From: JAIRLS01 sp031551455
GTDB taxonomy: Bacteria > Bacteroidota > Bacteroidia > Bacteroidales > UBA4181
Length of the DNA: 64,000 nucleotides
Direction: 5' to 3'
NCBI GenBank assembly: GCA_031551455.1
Contig: JAVBNP010000006.1
Location: forward strand, 1 to 64,000
Below are positions 35,244 to 43,682 of the stretch, piece after piece (the first letter of the stretch is position 1; the number at the start of each line of letters is the position of its first letter). Below the pieces are notes generated by a model. The model was given only the letters and a program-made list of their open reading frames with translations. It was not told where the DNA came from and did not search any database. The position numbers and the translations under genes were made by a program.

Positions 35244-36332
35244 ATGACTCGGGCAATCAAAAATCAAAAATCATTTATCGAAAATTATTTGAAACATCAT
35301 CCGGCAGCCGCCGAATATCGATTCCTGTTCGACTGTTGCCGCGCTGCATTTTCGGGCAGTTCTGTTTCTTATCCGGAGAATGTTCGTCCGAAAGTATTCT
35401 TGGAAATCGTACAACATCACAAATTGATTCCGCAGCTGTATCCTATCCTGAAAGGGCATTGTGAAAATATTTCAAGCGATGTTTTACAAGGATTTCGGGA
35501 ATTATTAAATCGACATAACTTACATATACTTAAATTATCCGGGGAATTGGTTCGGTTTTCCGAATTATTTTCGGCAGAAAACATTCCATGGCTTTCCGTC
35601 AAAGGCCCGGCATTGGCATTGCAACTTTACGGTGACATTACGACAAGACAAGCGGGCGATTTGGATATTTTGGTGAAAGACGATCATTGGGCGGATTCAA
35701 TATCAATACTCACGCAAGAGGGATATGAGATGATGTTACCGGAAGGTATTCGAAAAGAAAAAAACGGGAAGAAAATTGGAAAACAAGTTAAAGATATCAT
35801 GTTCCGACATCCCAAAAAAAAGATTCTTGTTGAATTGCATCGAAAAGTATCATACGATTGGTTAACGCCCGACGATATTACGTCCTTGCTTTGGGATCGC
35901 CCCGAAAAAATACGCATCGGCAATGAAGAAATTCCCGTACCAAATGCTGCAAATCATTTGACATTTCTTTACGAACACGGTAATCGGCACGGATGGTACC
36001 GTTTGGCTTGGTTGTGGGATATTGCTCTTGCCAGAACCGGCGGATTCGGAAAGGAATTAAAGCGTGCGGAATTTTCGAAAGAATTGAACCGGTGTTTCGC
36101 AACAGCCGATACGTTGTGCAACGAAATATTCGGTATCGACATTCTTCCCGAAAACAACAATTCGGAATATTTCCGCCCGATCAACACATTGGTTCATTTG
36201 GCGGAAAAAGCAATGCTGTATCCCGAAAAAACAAAATCAACAAAAATGGCTTTGTTACGGTTGCGATATATGTTGGTCTTTCGTCCCGGCGTTGCGGGAA
36301 AAATAAAAAGTCTGAAAAGATATTTCAAATAA
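35244..36332 (+). CDS. Nucleotidyltransferase-fold family protein (NTP_transf_5-like)
   Basis: 362 residues from ATG 35244. A longer in-frame start at 34959 would overlap ychF by more than 200 bases and is rejected. Helical N-terminus, then a polymerase-beta-like core with KGPALALQLYGDITTRQAGD and LDILV giving the paired carboxylates (GDLDILV). HGWYRLAWLWDIAL and NHLTFLYEHGNRH in the C-terminal half are typical of the uncharacterised nucleotidyltransferases of Bacteroidota. In other genomes such proteins often occur beside polysaccharide or lasso-peptide genes; nothing here points to that. Substrate unknown. Confidence 0.72.
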   Translation: MTRAIKNQKSFIENYLKHHPAAAEYRFLFDCCRAAFSGSSVSYPENVRPKVFLEIVQHHKLIPQLYPILKGHCENISSDVLQGFRELLNRHNLHILKLSGELVRFSELFSAENIPWLSVKGPALALQLYGDITTRQAGDLDILVKDDHWADSISILTQEGYEMMLPEGIRKEKNGKKIGKQVKDIMFRHPKKKILVELHRKVSYDWLTPDDITSLLWDRPEKIRIGNEEIPVPNAANHLTFLYEHGNRHGWYRLAWLWDIALARTGGFGKELKRAEFSKELNRCFATADTLCNEIFGIDILPENNNSEYFRPINTLVHLAEKAMLYPEKTKSTKMALLRLRYMLVFRPGVAGKIKSLKRYFK

Positions 36333-36366
36333 CTGTTTTTACCGATTCGCAATTGTGTCCTCGGTT

Positions 36367-36397
36367 ATCCTATTGGGTTTTCAAAGCCCGATAGGAT
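36367..36397. repeat. CCTATCGGG-family palindrome, copy 2
   Basis: ATCCTATTGGGTTT pairs with AAAGCCCGATAGGAT over 14 pairs, two of which are G-T wobbles, around the loop TCA. Placed 34 bases after the nucleotidyltransferase gene. It is close to the reverse complement of copy 3, so copies 2 and 3 are inverted relative to each other. Confidence 0.65.
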
Positions 36398-36411
36398 TTA
36401 TTTGAATACAA

Positions 36412-36442
36412 GACCTATCGGGTTTTGAAAACCCAATAGGTC
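36412..36442. repeat. CCTATCGGG-family palindrome, copy 3
   Basis: GACCTATCGGGTTT pairs with AAACCCAATAGGTC with a single C-A mismatch and loop TGA. It lies 14 bases from copy 2. The pair could act together as a double terminator after the nucleotidyltransferase gene. Confidence 0.65.
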
Positions 36443-36527
36443 ATCCGGAAAAGCAACAATTTGAACGGCAAAGTTCTCAACAAAGTAAAATGCAACCGCA
36501 TCCGAACCGAACCCGTTAAAAAAGAAT

Positions 36528-36535
36528 TATTTTTG
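36528..36535 (+). promoter_or_regulatory. Putative -7 element (TATTTTTG) for the DUF2339 gene
   Basis: TATTTTTG matches TAnnTTTG, 54 bases before the ATG at 36590. Confidence 0.45.
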
Positions 36536-36589
36536 TTCCGGTATTTGCCCGGAAATATTCCGTCGCATGTAAATTAAAATTCAGGCATC

Positions 36590-38989
36590 ATGTCCGAAAA
36601 CAACGAAAACATCAACCGACTTCACGAAAAGTTGGAATCGCTTTTGAAACGGCAAGAAGAATTTTCGAAAGAGATCAACGAGTTACGAGCCGAACTTTGC
36701 AAATTATCGTCCGAAAAACCAGACGAAGCGTCCGAGAAAGTAATCATCCAACCGGAAATAAAACCGATTGCGGCGAATATTCCGGTCGAAAAAGAAAAAC
36801 CGATTGTTGTGTCTATCAATACCGATGGCCGCAGCCCGACAATATGGGACGCGGAACAACCCCGTCGTTCCTCCACTAAACCGAGTCAAAAATCAAATAT
36901 CGAAAAATTTATCGGCGAAAATCTGATCAACAAAATCGGGATCATCATCACCGTTATCGGAGTGAGCATCGGCGTAAAATACGCCATTGACCACGAATTG
37001 ATCAGTCCGTTGACGAGAATCGTGCTGGGTTATCTGTTCGGGCTGGGATTATTGGGATTCGCCGTAAAGTTGAAAAAGAACTACGAAGCATTCAGCTCCG
37101 TATTGTTAAGCGGAGCCGCGGCCGTACTCTATTTCATTACTTATGCCGCTTACGCGTTTTACGATCTGATTCCGCAACCGTTGGCATTTGCGTTGATGGT
37201 GATCTTTACCGCATTCACGGTAACGGCCGCTCTGCATTACAACCGACCCGTCATCGCGCACATCGGGTTGGTCGGAGCTTATGCGGTTCCGTTCCTGTTG
37301 AGTGACGACTCGGGCAGAGTATTGATTCTTTTTTCGTACATGACGTTCATCAACATCGGAATCCTCATCGTCGCCGTCAAAAAATACTGGAAATCGGTTT
37401 ATTGCGCCTCGTTCGGGCTAACATGGGTCATTTATGCCGGATGGTATTTTGTAAGATACCGTCCCGACGAGCACTTCGGTTTGGCATTTACGTTCCTTTT
37501 CATCTTTTTTGTCGTGTTCTATGCGGCATTTCTGGCCTATAAAATTCGTAAAAACGAAAAGCTCGACCTCCTTTTGGTTATTTTGTTGCTGATCAATTCG
37601 TTTATCTTTTTCGGCATCGGTTATTCCCTTTTGGCCGATCGTCCGACGGGCGGACAATTGTTGGGGTTATTCACCCTCGGCAATGCCGTATTGCATTTTT
37701 TGGTATGCTTGGTCATATACAAGCAAAAACTTGCCGACAAAAACCTGTTTTACATCGTTTCGGGATTGGTGTTGGTGTTTATCACGATTGCGGTGCCGAT
37801 ACAGTTGAATGGCAATTGGGTGACACTTCTCTGGGCGGGCGAAGCAGCTTTGGTGTTTTGGATCGGAAGAACAAGAAACGTTCCCGTGTACGAGCGGCTT
37901 TCATATATTTTGATATTATTGGCATTCGGCAGTCTCGTTCATGATTGGACAAGTACTTACGGACATTATTATCCCGAAGCTCCCGAAACAAGCGTAACAC
38001 CGTTCTTTAACGTCACATTCCTCACTTCGGTGCTGTTTACCGGCGTCTTGACATTTATTCTTCTTCTGAACAAGAATAAAAAGTATCTGTTGCCGGACTC
38101 AAAAAATATTCTCCCGACAATCGTATCTTTTATGATTCCGATCCTTCTGTTGATCGTTGCTTATTGTGCGATTCGTTTTGAAATTGCCGCTTATTGGGAT
38201 CAATTGTATGCCGATTCGGCCGTTACGATAACCGCTGATGGAGACAATTATCCCGATCGTTATATGAATACCGATTTGATGAGATTCAAATTCGTTTGGA
38301 TATTGAATTATTCGCTTTTGTTTCTTTCAATTCTTTCGTTCGTCAATTGCAAAAAAATAAAAAATCAATTGCTCGGATCGGTTACGTTAATTTTGAGTGT
38401 ATTGGCCGTTCTCGTTTTCTTGACTTCGGGACTGTACATGTTCAGCGAACTGCGCGAAAGTTATTTGGAACAAACCCTTTCGCAATACTATCACCGAGGC
38501 GCTTTCAATATCGGAATTCGGTATGTTTCCTTTGCATTTTTGGCATTGATGTTGGCGACGTGTTATCAATGCATTAAACAAGGATTCATGAAGGCGAATC
38601 TCAAAACCGCATTCGATATTATTATCCATATAACGATTTTGTGGACGGCAAGCAGCGAATTGATTCATTGGATGGATATGACCGGTTCCGATGAATCGTA
38701 TAAACTCGGATTGAGTATTTTTTGGGGAATTTACGCGCTGCTGTTGGTGGTGTTGGGAATTTGGAAAAAGAAAAAATACTTGCGCATCGGGGCCATCGTA
38801 TTGTTTGGTATTACGTTGATCAAGTTGTTTTTCTACGACATATCGGATTTGAGCACCGTGGCGAAAACCATCGTATTTGTATCATTGGGAATATTGCTCC
38901 TGATCATTTCGTTCCTGTATAACAAATACAAACGCGTTATATTCGACGATCACGCAGACGCGGAAAAAGAAATAAACGAAAATCAATGA
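36590..38989 (+). CDS. DUF2339-type polytopic membrane protein
   Basis: 799 residues. A charged coiled-coil N-terminus (about 1-40, with ENINRLHEKLESLLKRQEEF), a Pro/Ser linker, then ENLINKIGIIITVIGVSIGVKYA, written here as two parts (ENLINKIGIIIT and VIGVSIGVKYAIDHELISP), which marks DUF2339. About 20 membrane helices follow. It overlaps the next gene by four bases (ATGA), so translation is coupled. The DUF2339/DUF3999 pair recurs in many bacteria; the proteins may work together in the envelope, but the function is unknown. Confidence 0.82.
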   Translation: MSENNENINRLHEKLESLLKRQEEFSKEINELRAELCKLSSEKPDEASEKVIIQPEIKPIAANIPVEKEKPIVVSINTDGRSPTIWDAEQPRRSSTKPSQKSNIEKFIGENLINKIGIIITVIGVSIGVKYAIDHELISPLTRIVLGYLFGLGLLGFAVKLKKNYEAFSSVLLSGAAAVLYFITYAAYAFYDLIPQPLAFALMVIFTAFTVTAALHYNRPVIAHIGLVGAYAVPFLLSDDSGRVLILFSYMTFINIGILIVAVKKYWKSVYCASFGLTWVIYAGWYFVRYRPDEHFGLAFTFLFIFFVVFYAAFLAYKIRKNEKLDLLLVILLLINSFIFFGIGYSLLADRPTGGQLLGLFTLGNAVLHFLVCLVIYKQKLADKNLFYIVSGLVLVFITIAVPIQLNGNWVTLLWAGEAALVFWIGRTRNVPVYERLSYILILLAFGSLVHDWTSTYGHYYPEAPETSVTPFFNVTFLTSVLFTGVLTFILLLNKNKKYLLPDSKNILPTIVSFMIPILLLIVAYCAIRFEIAAYWDQLYADSAVTITADGDNYPDRYMNTDLMRFKFVWILNYSLLFLSILSFVNCKKIKNQLLGSVTLILSVLAVLVFLTSGLYMFSELRESYLEQTLSQYYHRGAFNIGIRYVSFAFLALMLATCYQCIKQGFMKANLKTAFDIIIHITILWTASSELIHWMDMTGSDESYKLGLSIFWGIYALLLVVLGIWKKKKYLRIGAIVLFGITLIKLFFYDISDLSTVAKTIVFVSLGILLLIISFLYNKYKRVIFDDHADAEKEINENQ

Positions 38990-40215
38990 AATCATTCAAG
39001 TTATTCCCGGTCCTAATGTTGTTTTTCTGTGCGATTGCTTACGGACAACCGGGATCGTACGATCGAAAACGCGAATTGAAAAATGTGACGCCGGGCTGGC
39101 ATTCGGTGATTTTACCAAACGACATTTTCGGAAAAACAGCATCCGATTTCTCGGATATTCGAATATTCGGAATCACTGCCGGAAACGACACGGTTGAAGT
39201 TCCTTACCTGGTTCGTTCCTCGGAAGGAGAAGTTATCGATAAAACGGTCGCATTTACCTTCATCAACACATCCCTAAACGAAATGGGATATTACTTTACG
39301 TTCGAAATGTCCGTACTGCAAGCGATTAATCGGATGGAACCGGAATTCGGGCAACGAAATTTCGATTGGAAAATAAAACTCGAAGGAAGTCACAACCAAC
39401 GCGAGTGGTTTACCGTCGTCGATAATTACCGAATATTGTCGATCAGCAACGATTTGACCGATTTCCGATTCACCGAAATAACGTTCCCGACATCCAAATA
39501 TCGTTTTTTCCGCCTGCTCGTTGAAAGCAAAGAGAAGCCCGATCTATTGTCGACAAAGATTTCGCAAACGGAAACAACCGTCGGCGTTTTCATCGATTAT
39601 CCGGTCGAAAAATTACACATCAACGAGAACAAAAAAGCCCGACAAACCGAAGCGGAAATCTATTTACATAATCCCGTTCTCGTGAGTCGAATCCGTATCA
39701 ATATTAAAGATACGATCGATTATTATCGACCGGTAACCGTACAATATCTTGTTGACAGCGTGAAAACGGAAAAAGGTTGGTTCTACAATTATGCTTCGTT
39801 GGCATCGGGAATCGTCAGTTCGAACGGCAAAAACGAATTGACGTTCACCCCGATCGTAGCGGAAAAATTAAAAATTCTGATTCTGAATCGTGACAATCAA
39901 CCCGTAACGATTGAAAGTGTTGAAATAAAAGGATATGTTTACGAATTGACGGCGCGATTTACCGAAGAAGGGAAATATTGGTTGGCGTACGGCAATACCC
40001 GCGCGCGAAAACCGCAATACGACATCGAAAAGTTTACGGATAAAATACCCCGAGACATCACCGCATTGGAAACGGGCGACGAACAAATCGTACACCGTGC
40101 GGCAACGACCGACGTGAAACCTTTGTTTGAAAATAAAGCATGGTTGTGGGGTATCATGACGGTAATCATTTTGTTGCTCGGTTGGTTTACGTTGAAAATG
40201 ATGAAAAAAATGTAA
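38986..40215 (+). CDS. DUF3999-type exported membrane-anchored protein
   Basis: 409 residues: signal peptide (LFPVLMLFFCAIAYG), a long beta-rich extracytoplasmic part (YDRKRELKNVTPGWHSVILP, DWKIKLEGSHNQREWFTV, YRFFRLLVESKEKPD), and one C-terminal helix (WLWGIMTVIILLLGWFTLKM) followed by lysines, so it is anchored with its bulk in the periplasm. The layout and the coupled start with the DUF2339 gene match the known pairing with DUF3999. Function unknown. Confidence 0.75.
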   Translation: MKSFKLFPVLMLFFCAIAYGQPGSYDRKRELKNVTPGWHSVILPNDIFGKTASDFSDIRIFGITAGNDTVEVPYLVRSSEGEVIDKTVAFTFINTSLNEMGYYFTFEMSVLQAINRMEPEFGQRNFDWKIKLEGSHNQREWFTVVDNYRILSISNDLTDFRFTEITFPTSKYRFFRLLVESKEKPDLLSTKISQTETTVGVFIDYPVEKLHINENKKARQTEAEIYLHNPVLVSRIRINIKDTIDYYRPVTVQYLVDSVKTEKGWFYNYASLASGIVSSNGKNELTFTPIVAEKLKILILNRDNQPVTIESVEIKGYVYELTARFTEEGKYWLAYGNTRARKPQYDIEKFTDKIPRDITALETGDEQIVHRAATTDVKPLFENKAWLWGIMTVIILLLGWFTLKMMKKM

Positions 40216-40285
40216 GAAACATTGTGAATTCACCGATAGTACCAAAACCGACGAAACGGGCGTTGTAAATTTTGTAAAAAACCCG

Positions 40286-40293
40286 TAGGTTTG
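40286..40293 (+). promoter_or_regulatory. Putative promoter (-7 TAGGTTTG) for carboxynorspermidine synthase
   Basis: TAGGTTTG fits TAnnTTTG, 32 bases before the ATG. A GTTG at 40262-40265 stands 20 bases upstream, a suitable -33 position. Confidence 0.5.
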
Positions 40294-40325
40294 CATTCCA
40301 TCTTATCAATTTTAAAACAAACAAA

Positions 40326-41519
40326 ATGAGCAAAGTTTTGATCATAGGAGCCGGCGGCGTGGGTACCGTGGTGGCTCACAAAATAGCTTCGGTTCCCGAA
40401 GTATTCGGCGAAATCATGTTAGCCAGCCGCACCAAATCAAAATGCGACACTATTGCAGCGGCAATCGGCGGCAATCGTGTGAAAACCGCACAAGTGGATG
40501 CCGACAACGTGTCGGAATTGGTGGTGCTTATTAACAGTTTCAAGCCCGATTTGGTGGTTAATGTGGCATTGCCTTATCAAGACCTTACCATCATGGATGC
40601 TTGTCTCGAAACGGGCGTCAGCTATTTGGACACGGCCAACTACGAACCGAAAGACGAAGCTAAGTTCGAATACAAATGGCAATGGGCCTATCAAGAGAAG
40701 TTTAAAAATGCGGGGCTGACCGCCATTCTCGGTTGCGGCTTCGATCCCGGCGTAACGAACGTGTATACCGCTTATGCCGCCAAACATCATTTCGACGAAA
40801 TACATTATTTGGATATCGTCGATTGCAATGCGGGCGATCACGGACATCCTTTTGCCACGAATTTCAATCCCGAAATCAACATTCGCGAAGTAACGCAAAA
40901 AGGGAAATTTTGGGAAAACGGCAAATGGGTATATACCGAGCCGCACGAAATTCACAAGCCGTTGAAATATCCCGAAATAGGGCCCAAAGAGTCGTATTTG
41001 ATTTATCACGAAGAACTCGAATCGCTGGTAAAAAACTTCCCGACCCTGAAACGCGCACGTTTTTGGATGACTTTCGGGCAAGAATATTTGACGCATCTTC
41101 GTGTGATTCAAAATATCGGTATGTCAAGCATCAAACCGGTGATGTATCAAGGTATGGAGATTGTGCCGATACAGTTTTTGAAAGCCGTTCTTCCTAACCC
41201 AGGCGACCTTGGTGAAAATTATACGGGATGGACGTCCATCGGGTGTCGCATTCGCGGGTTGAAAAACGGAAAGGAGCAAACCTATTATGTCTACAATAAT
41301 TGCAGCCACGAAGCGGCATACAAAGAAACGGGAACCCAAGCGGTGAGTTACACCACCGGTGTTCCGGCCATGATCGGAGCCATGATGTACATGAAAGGTC
41401 TTTGGAAAAAGCCCGGCGTGTTCAACGTGGAACAATTCGATCCCGATCCGTTCATGGAACAGCTCAATATTCACGGTTTGCCGTGGAAAGAAGTTCACGG
41501 TGTCGATTTGGAACTTTAA
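40326..41519 (+). CDS. Carboxynorspermidine synthase (saccharopine dehydrogenase family)
   Basis: 397 residues. N-terminal Rossmann fold with VLIIGAGGVGTVVAHKIA, then the substrate domain with YLDTANYEPKDEAKFEYKWQ, ILGCGFDPGVTNVYTAYA and DIVDCNAGDHGHPFATNF, all typical of carboxynorspermidine/carboxyspermidine dehydrogenase, which condenses aspartate semialdehyde with a diamine in the alternative polyamine route. The partner decarboxylase (nspC) is not in the window. It has its own promoter and a hairpin terminator 21 bases after its stop. A lysine-pathway saccharopine dehydrogenase is less likely given the strong GDHGHPFATNFNPEIN region. Confidence 0.87.
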   Translation: MSKVLIIGAGGVGTVVAHKIASVPEVFGEIMLASRTKSKCDTIAAAIGGNRVKTAQVDADNVSELVVLINSFKPDLVVNVALPYQDLTIMDACLETGVSYLDTANYEPKDEAKFEYKWQWAYQEKFKNAGLTAILGCGFDPGVTNVYTAYAAKHHFDEIHYLDIVDCNAGDHGHPFATNFNPEINIREVTQKGKFWENGKWVYTEPHEIHKPLKYPEIGPKESYLIYHEELESLVKNFPTLKRARFWMTFGQEYLTHLRVIQNIGMSSIKPVMYQGMEIVPIQFLKAVLPNPGDLGENYTGWTSIGCRIRGLKNGKEQTYYVYNNCSHEAAYKETGTQAVSYTTGVPAMIGAMMYMKGLWKKPGVFNVEQFDPDPFMEQLNIHGLPWKEVHGVDLEL

Positions 41520-41540
41520 TAAAGTTACTATTAGTGAAAA

Positions 41541-41573
41541 AGACTTCAGAGAGTTTTGAACTCTCCGAAGTCT
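41541..41573 (+). terminator. Hairpin terminator after carboxynorspermidine synthase
   Basis: AGACTTC-A-GAGAGTT and AACTCTC-C-GAAGTCT pair over 14 bp with one mismatch and loop TTG, followed by CGATTTT. Built like the CCTATCGGG palindromes (central GTTTTGAAC), but with different arms. Confidence 0.6.
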
Positions 41574-41629
41574 CGATTTTCCCTGTCGATACAATCGTAA
41601 TTTTTTAAATATCAACAATTAAAATCGGG

Positions 41630-42334
41630 ATGAGTATTCCCCGTTATCGTCGTGTTTACGAATCGTTGCGCAAACAGATTCTCGATGAAGTGTTTGCCGA
41701 GGGCGATCTGTTGCCGTCGGAAAACGAATTATGTGCGCAACACGGCGTAACGCGTCCGACCATTCGACATGCGTTGGATGCCTTGGTGAACGATGGTTTG
41801 ATTGTGAAACACAAAGGCAAGGGAAGTATCGTTCGGCGCAATCCGAATGTGGTGGGCATTTTATCGCTTTCCGGAATTACATCGGCGGTGGGAAAGCATA
41901 ACCTCAGAACCGAGATTATCGTTAAACCGCATATCGCAAAATGGCCCGAATCTTTTCCTTTTCGTTTGACTGAAACTGAACTGAAAGCCGGCTGTCTCTG
42001 CATGGAACGCTTACGCCGGGTCGCCGACAAAGCAATTTTCTACGAAAGAACATATTTACCGGCATCCTATTTTCCGCGATTTTCGCAGCGCAACATGGAG
42101 AACCGCTCGCTATTCGAAGTGTTGCGAAAAGTGTATCACGTGGAAATTAAAGGCGGTGAACAATTAATCAGAGCTATTCCCGCTGACGTGCAAATAAGTA
42201 GGTATTTCGGTGTTCCGCAAGGGCATCCCGTGTTATATTTGGAACGCAAATTCATCATCAACATTTCGAACATTCACATATATTCTTTCCTGTATTGCGA
42301 TACGGAAGAACATGCGCTTTACGGAACTTTTTAA
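41630..42334 (+). CDS. GntR-family regulator with UTRA effector domain
   Basis: 234 residues. The winged helix is clear (YRRVYESLRKQILDEVFAEG, LPSENELCAQHGVTRPTIRH, ALDALVNDGLIVKHKGKGS), followed by a UTRA domain (about 90-234) with LCMERLRRVADKAIFYERTY, QVQISRYFGVPQGHPVLYLE and a C-terminal aromatic strand. HutC-type regulators respond to small ligands such as amino acids or sugar phosphates. It stands alone between carboxynorspermidine synthase and an L,D-transpeptidase-like gene. No operator was recognised. Confidence 0.85.
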   Translation: MSIPRYRRVYESLRKQILDEVFAEGDLLPSENELCAQHGVTRPTIRHALDALVNDGLIVKHKGKGSIVRRNPNVVGILSLSGITSAVGKHNLRTEIIVKPHIAKWPESFPFRLTETELKAGCLCMERLRRVADKAIFYERTYLPASYFPRFSQRNMENRSLFEVLRKVYHVEIKGGEQLIRAIPADVQISRYFGVPQGHPVLYLERKFIINISNIHIYSFLYCDTEEHALYGTF

Positions 42335-42388
42335 CAATCAGTTTTAGGGGTTAATTGACCGTTAATCAATATTTTATTTCCCGACAAC

Positions 42389-43015
42389 ATGAAATTCATC
42401 ATTCTTTTGTTTCTCGCGACATATTTCCCGTGTTGCACGAATATCGCACGTCCCGGCGCAATTCCGGAGGAACCGCCGCAAGATAATCCCGCATTATTTT
42501 ACGTTCGCTTGAAAAGCAAAGCTGACAGCTTGAAACAATTCTGTACCAACAACAATCGGAACACGGACTACGGTATTCTCGTGGATATGTCCGTTCATTC
42601 GGGAAAAGAGAGACTGTTTGTTTGGAATTTCACCAATGATACAATCGTTTGGTCGGGATTATGTTGTCATGGTTACGGAAAAGGGAGTACCGAAGAAAAA
42701 ATCGTTTTCGCTAACGAACCGGGAAGTTACTGCAGTTCATCGGGAAAATACAAAATCGGAAAGCGCGCTTACAGCAAATGGGGTATTCACGTTCATTACA
42801 AGTTACACGGCCTCGATCCGACCAACAGCAATGCATATGATCGGCAAATTGTACTGCATTCGCATTCATATGTCCCCGATGCGTCCATTTATCCGCACCA
42901 TTTGATGTTGGGCTACAGTCAAGGATGCCCGGTAATTTCCGACTCGTTGATGAGGAATATTGATTCGTTGTTAAAAAAGACGGGTAAGTCCGTTATAATG
43001 TGGATTTATCAATAA
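42389..43015 (+). CDS. Murein L,D-transpeptidase-like lipoprotein (YkuD_2 family)
   Basis: 208 residues. Lipobox-like start (LFLATYFPCC). The domain has the YkuD_2 pattern: YGILVDMSVHSGKERLFVWN near residue 65, then IHVHYKLHGLDPTNSNAYDR, the His of IVLHSHSYVPD and the Ser/Cys motif GYSQGCPVIS, whose Cys is the predicted nucleophile. This family is annotated as murein L,D-transpeptidase catalytic domain; it may cross-link or cleave peptidoglycan. It follows the GntR/UTRA gene after 54 bases. No downstream gene on this strand until 47.9 kb. Confidence 0.82.
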   Translation: MKFIILLFLATYFPCCTNIARPGAIPEEPPQDNPALFYVRLKSKADSLKQFCTNNNRNTDYGILVDMSVHSGKERLFVWNFTNDTIVWSGLCCHGYGKGSTEEKIVFANEPGSYCSSSGKYKIGKRAYSKWGIHVHYKLHGLDPTNSNAYDRQIVLHSHSYVPDASIYPHHLMLGYSQGCPVISDSLMRNIDSLLKKTGKSVIMWIYQ

Positions 43016-43680
43016 AACAAATATTTAACTCGTTATATAAGGATCATAAAAATTTGGGGTCGCATATGAATATAAGTCATTGTTTATAGGTATTTTAAAC
43101 TAACCAAAAATTATAAATTTGTCAAAACAATATTTTGACAAATCCATGTAGCATCATTTACTTAAATGTTTACTTTTAGTAGTACTATAAAACAATCACA
43201 TTATCAATCAATAAAATTAAAATAAGATTGTGTAAAAAAGATATATCCATGCCTGCGGCTTGCATGATCGCCTATAACGAAATCGACAATATCAAACGAA
43301 AAAATGAAAACCAACAAAATAAATAAGGGAAGCAAAATACTCCCGACAATTACAACCGGTGAAAATCAGTTTTTGGAAAAGGTTTTTCGATAACGTATAA
43401 TGAAATAGATATGTAACCCTACCGTCACTAATATTAACACAAATGTCAATCCGCCCGGTTGATGCCGTGAATAAATGGAAGTGCCGTATTTGCCGATAAT
43501 AGTCGACAAAAGAAGAAAATCATTAATAGGTCTATGGATAGTTTTTTGAAATTCATTGTGTGAGTTTTATTTTCCCGCAGATAACGCAAATGATGCAGAT
43601 AAAACCTAATAGGTTTTTATTACAAAAGAATTAACCGTGTATTTGGAGCAAAATCTACGAGGTTCCAAAAACCTCGCAGA
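43016..43680. other. Convergent intergenic region with hairpins
   Basis: No confident gene. The AT-rich first half has no clear structure. A minus-strand stretch around 43.3-43.56 kb has a hydrophobic reading without a plausible start and may be a decayed remnant. AAAACCT-AAT-AGGTTTT (43601-43617) and a longer hairpin (43652-43682) stand before the ade stop. Confidence 0.45.
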
Positions 43681-43682
43681 TT
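43652..43682 (-). terminator. Hairpin at the ade stop codon
   Basis: AATCT-A-CGAGGTT and AACCTCG-C-AGATT pair over 12 bp with one mismatch around a 5-base loop; it includes the first bases of the ade stop region. The likely terminator for adenine deaminase. Confidence 0.5.

Noticed and set aside
43300..43563. Possible hydrophobic remnant gene on the minus strand
   Set aside because: No start codon in a plausible place and no family match; only noted as a possible decayed remnant.
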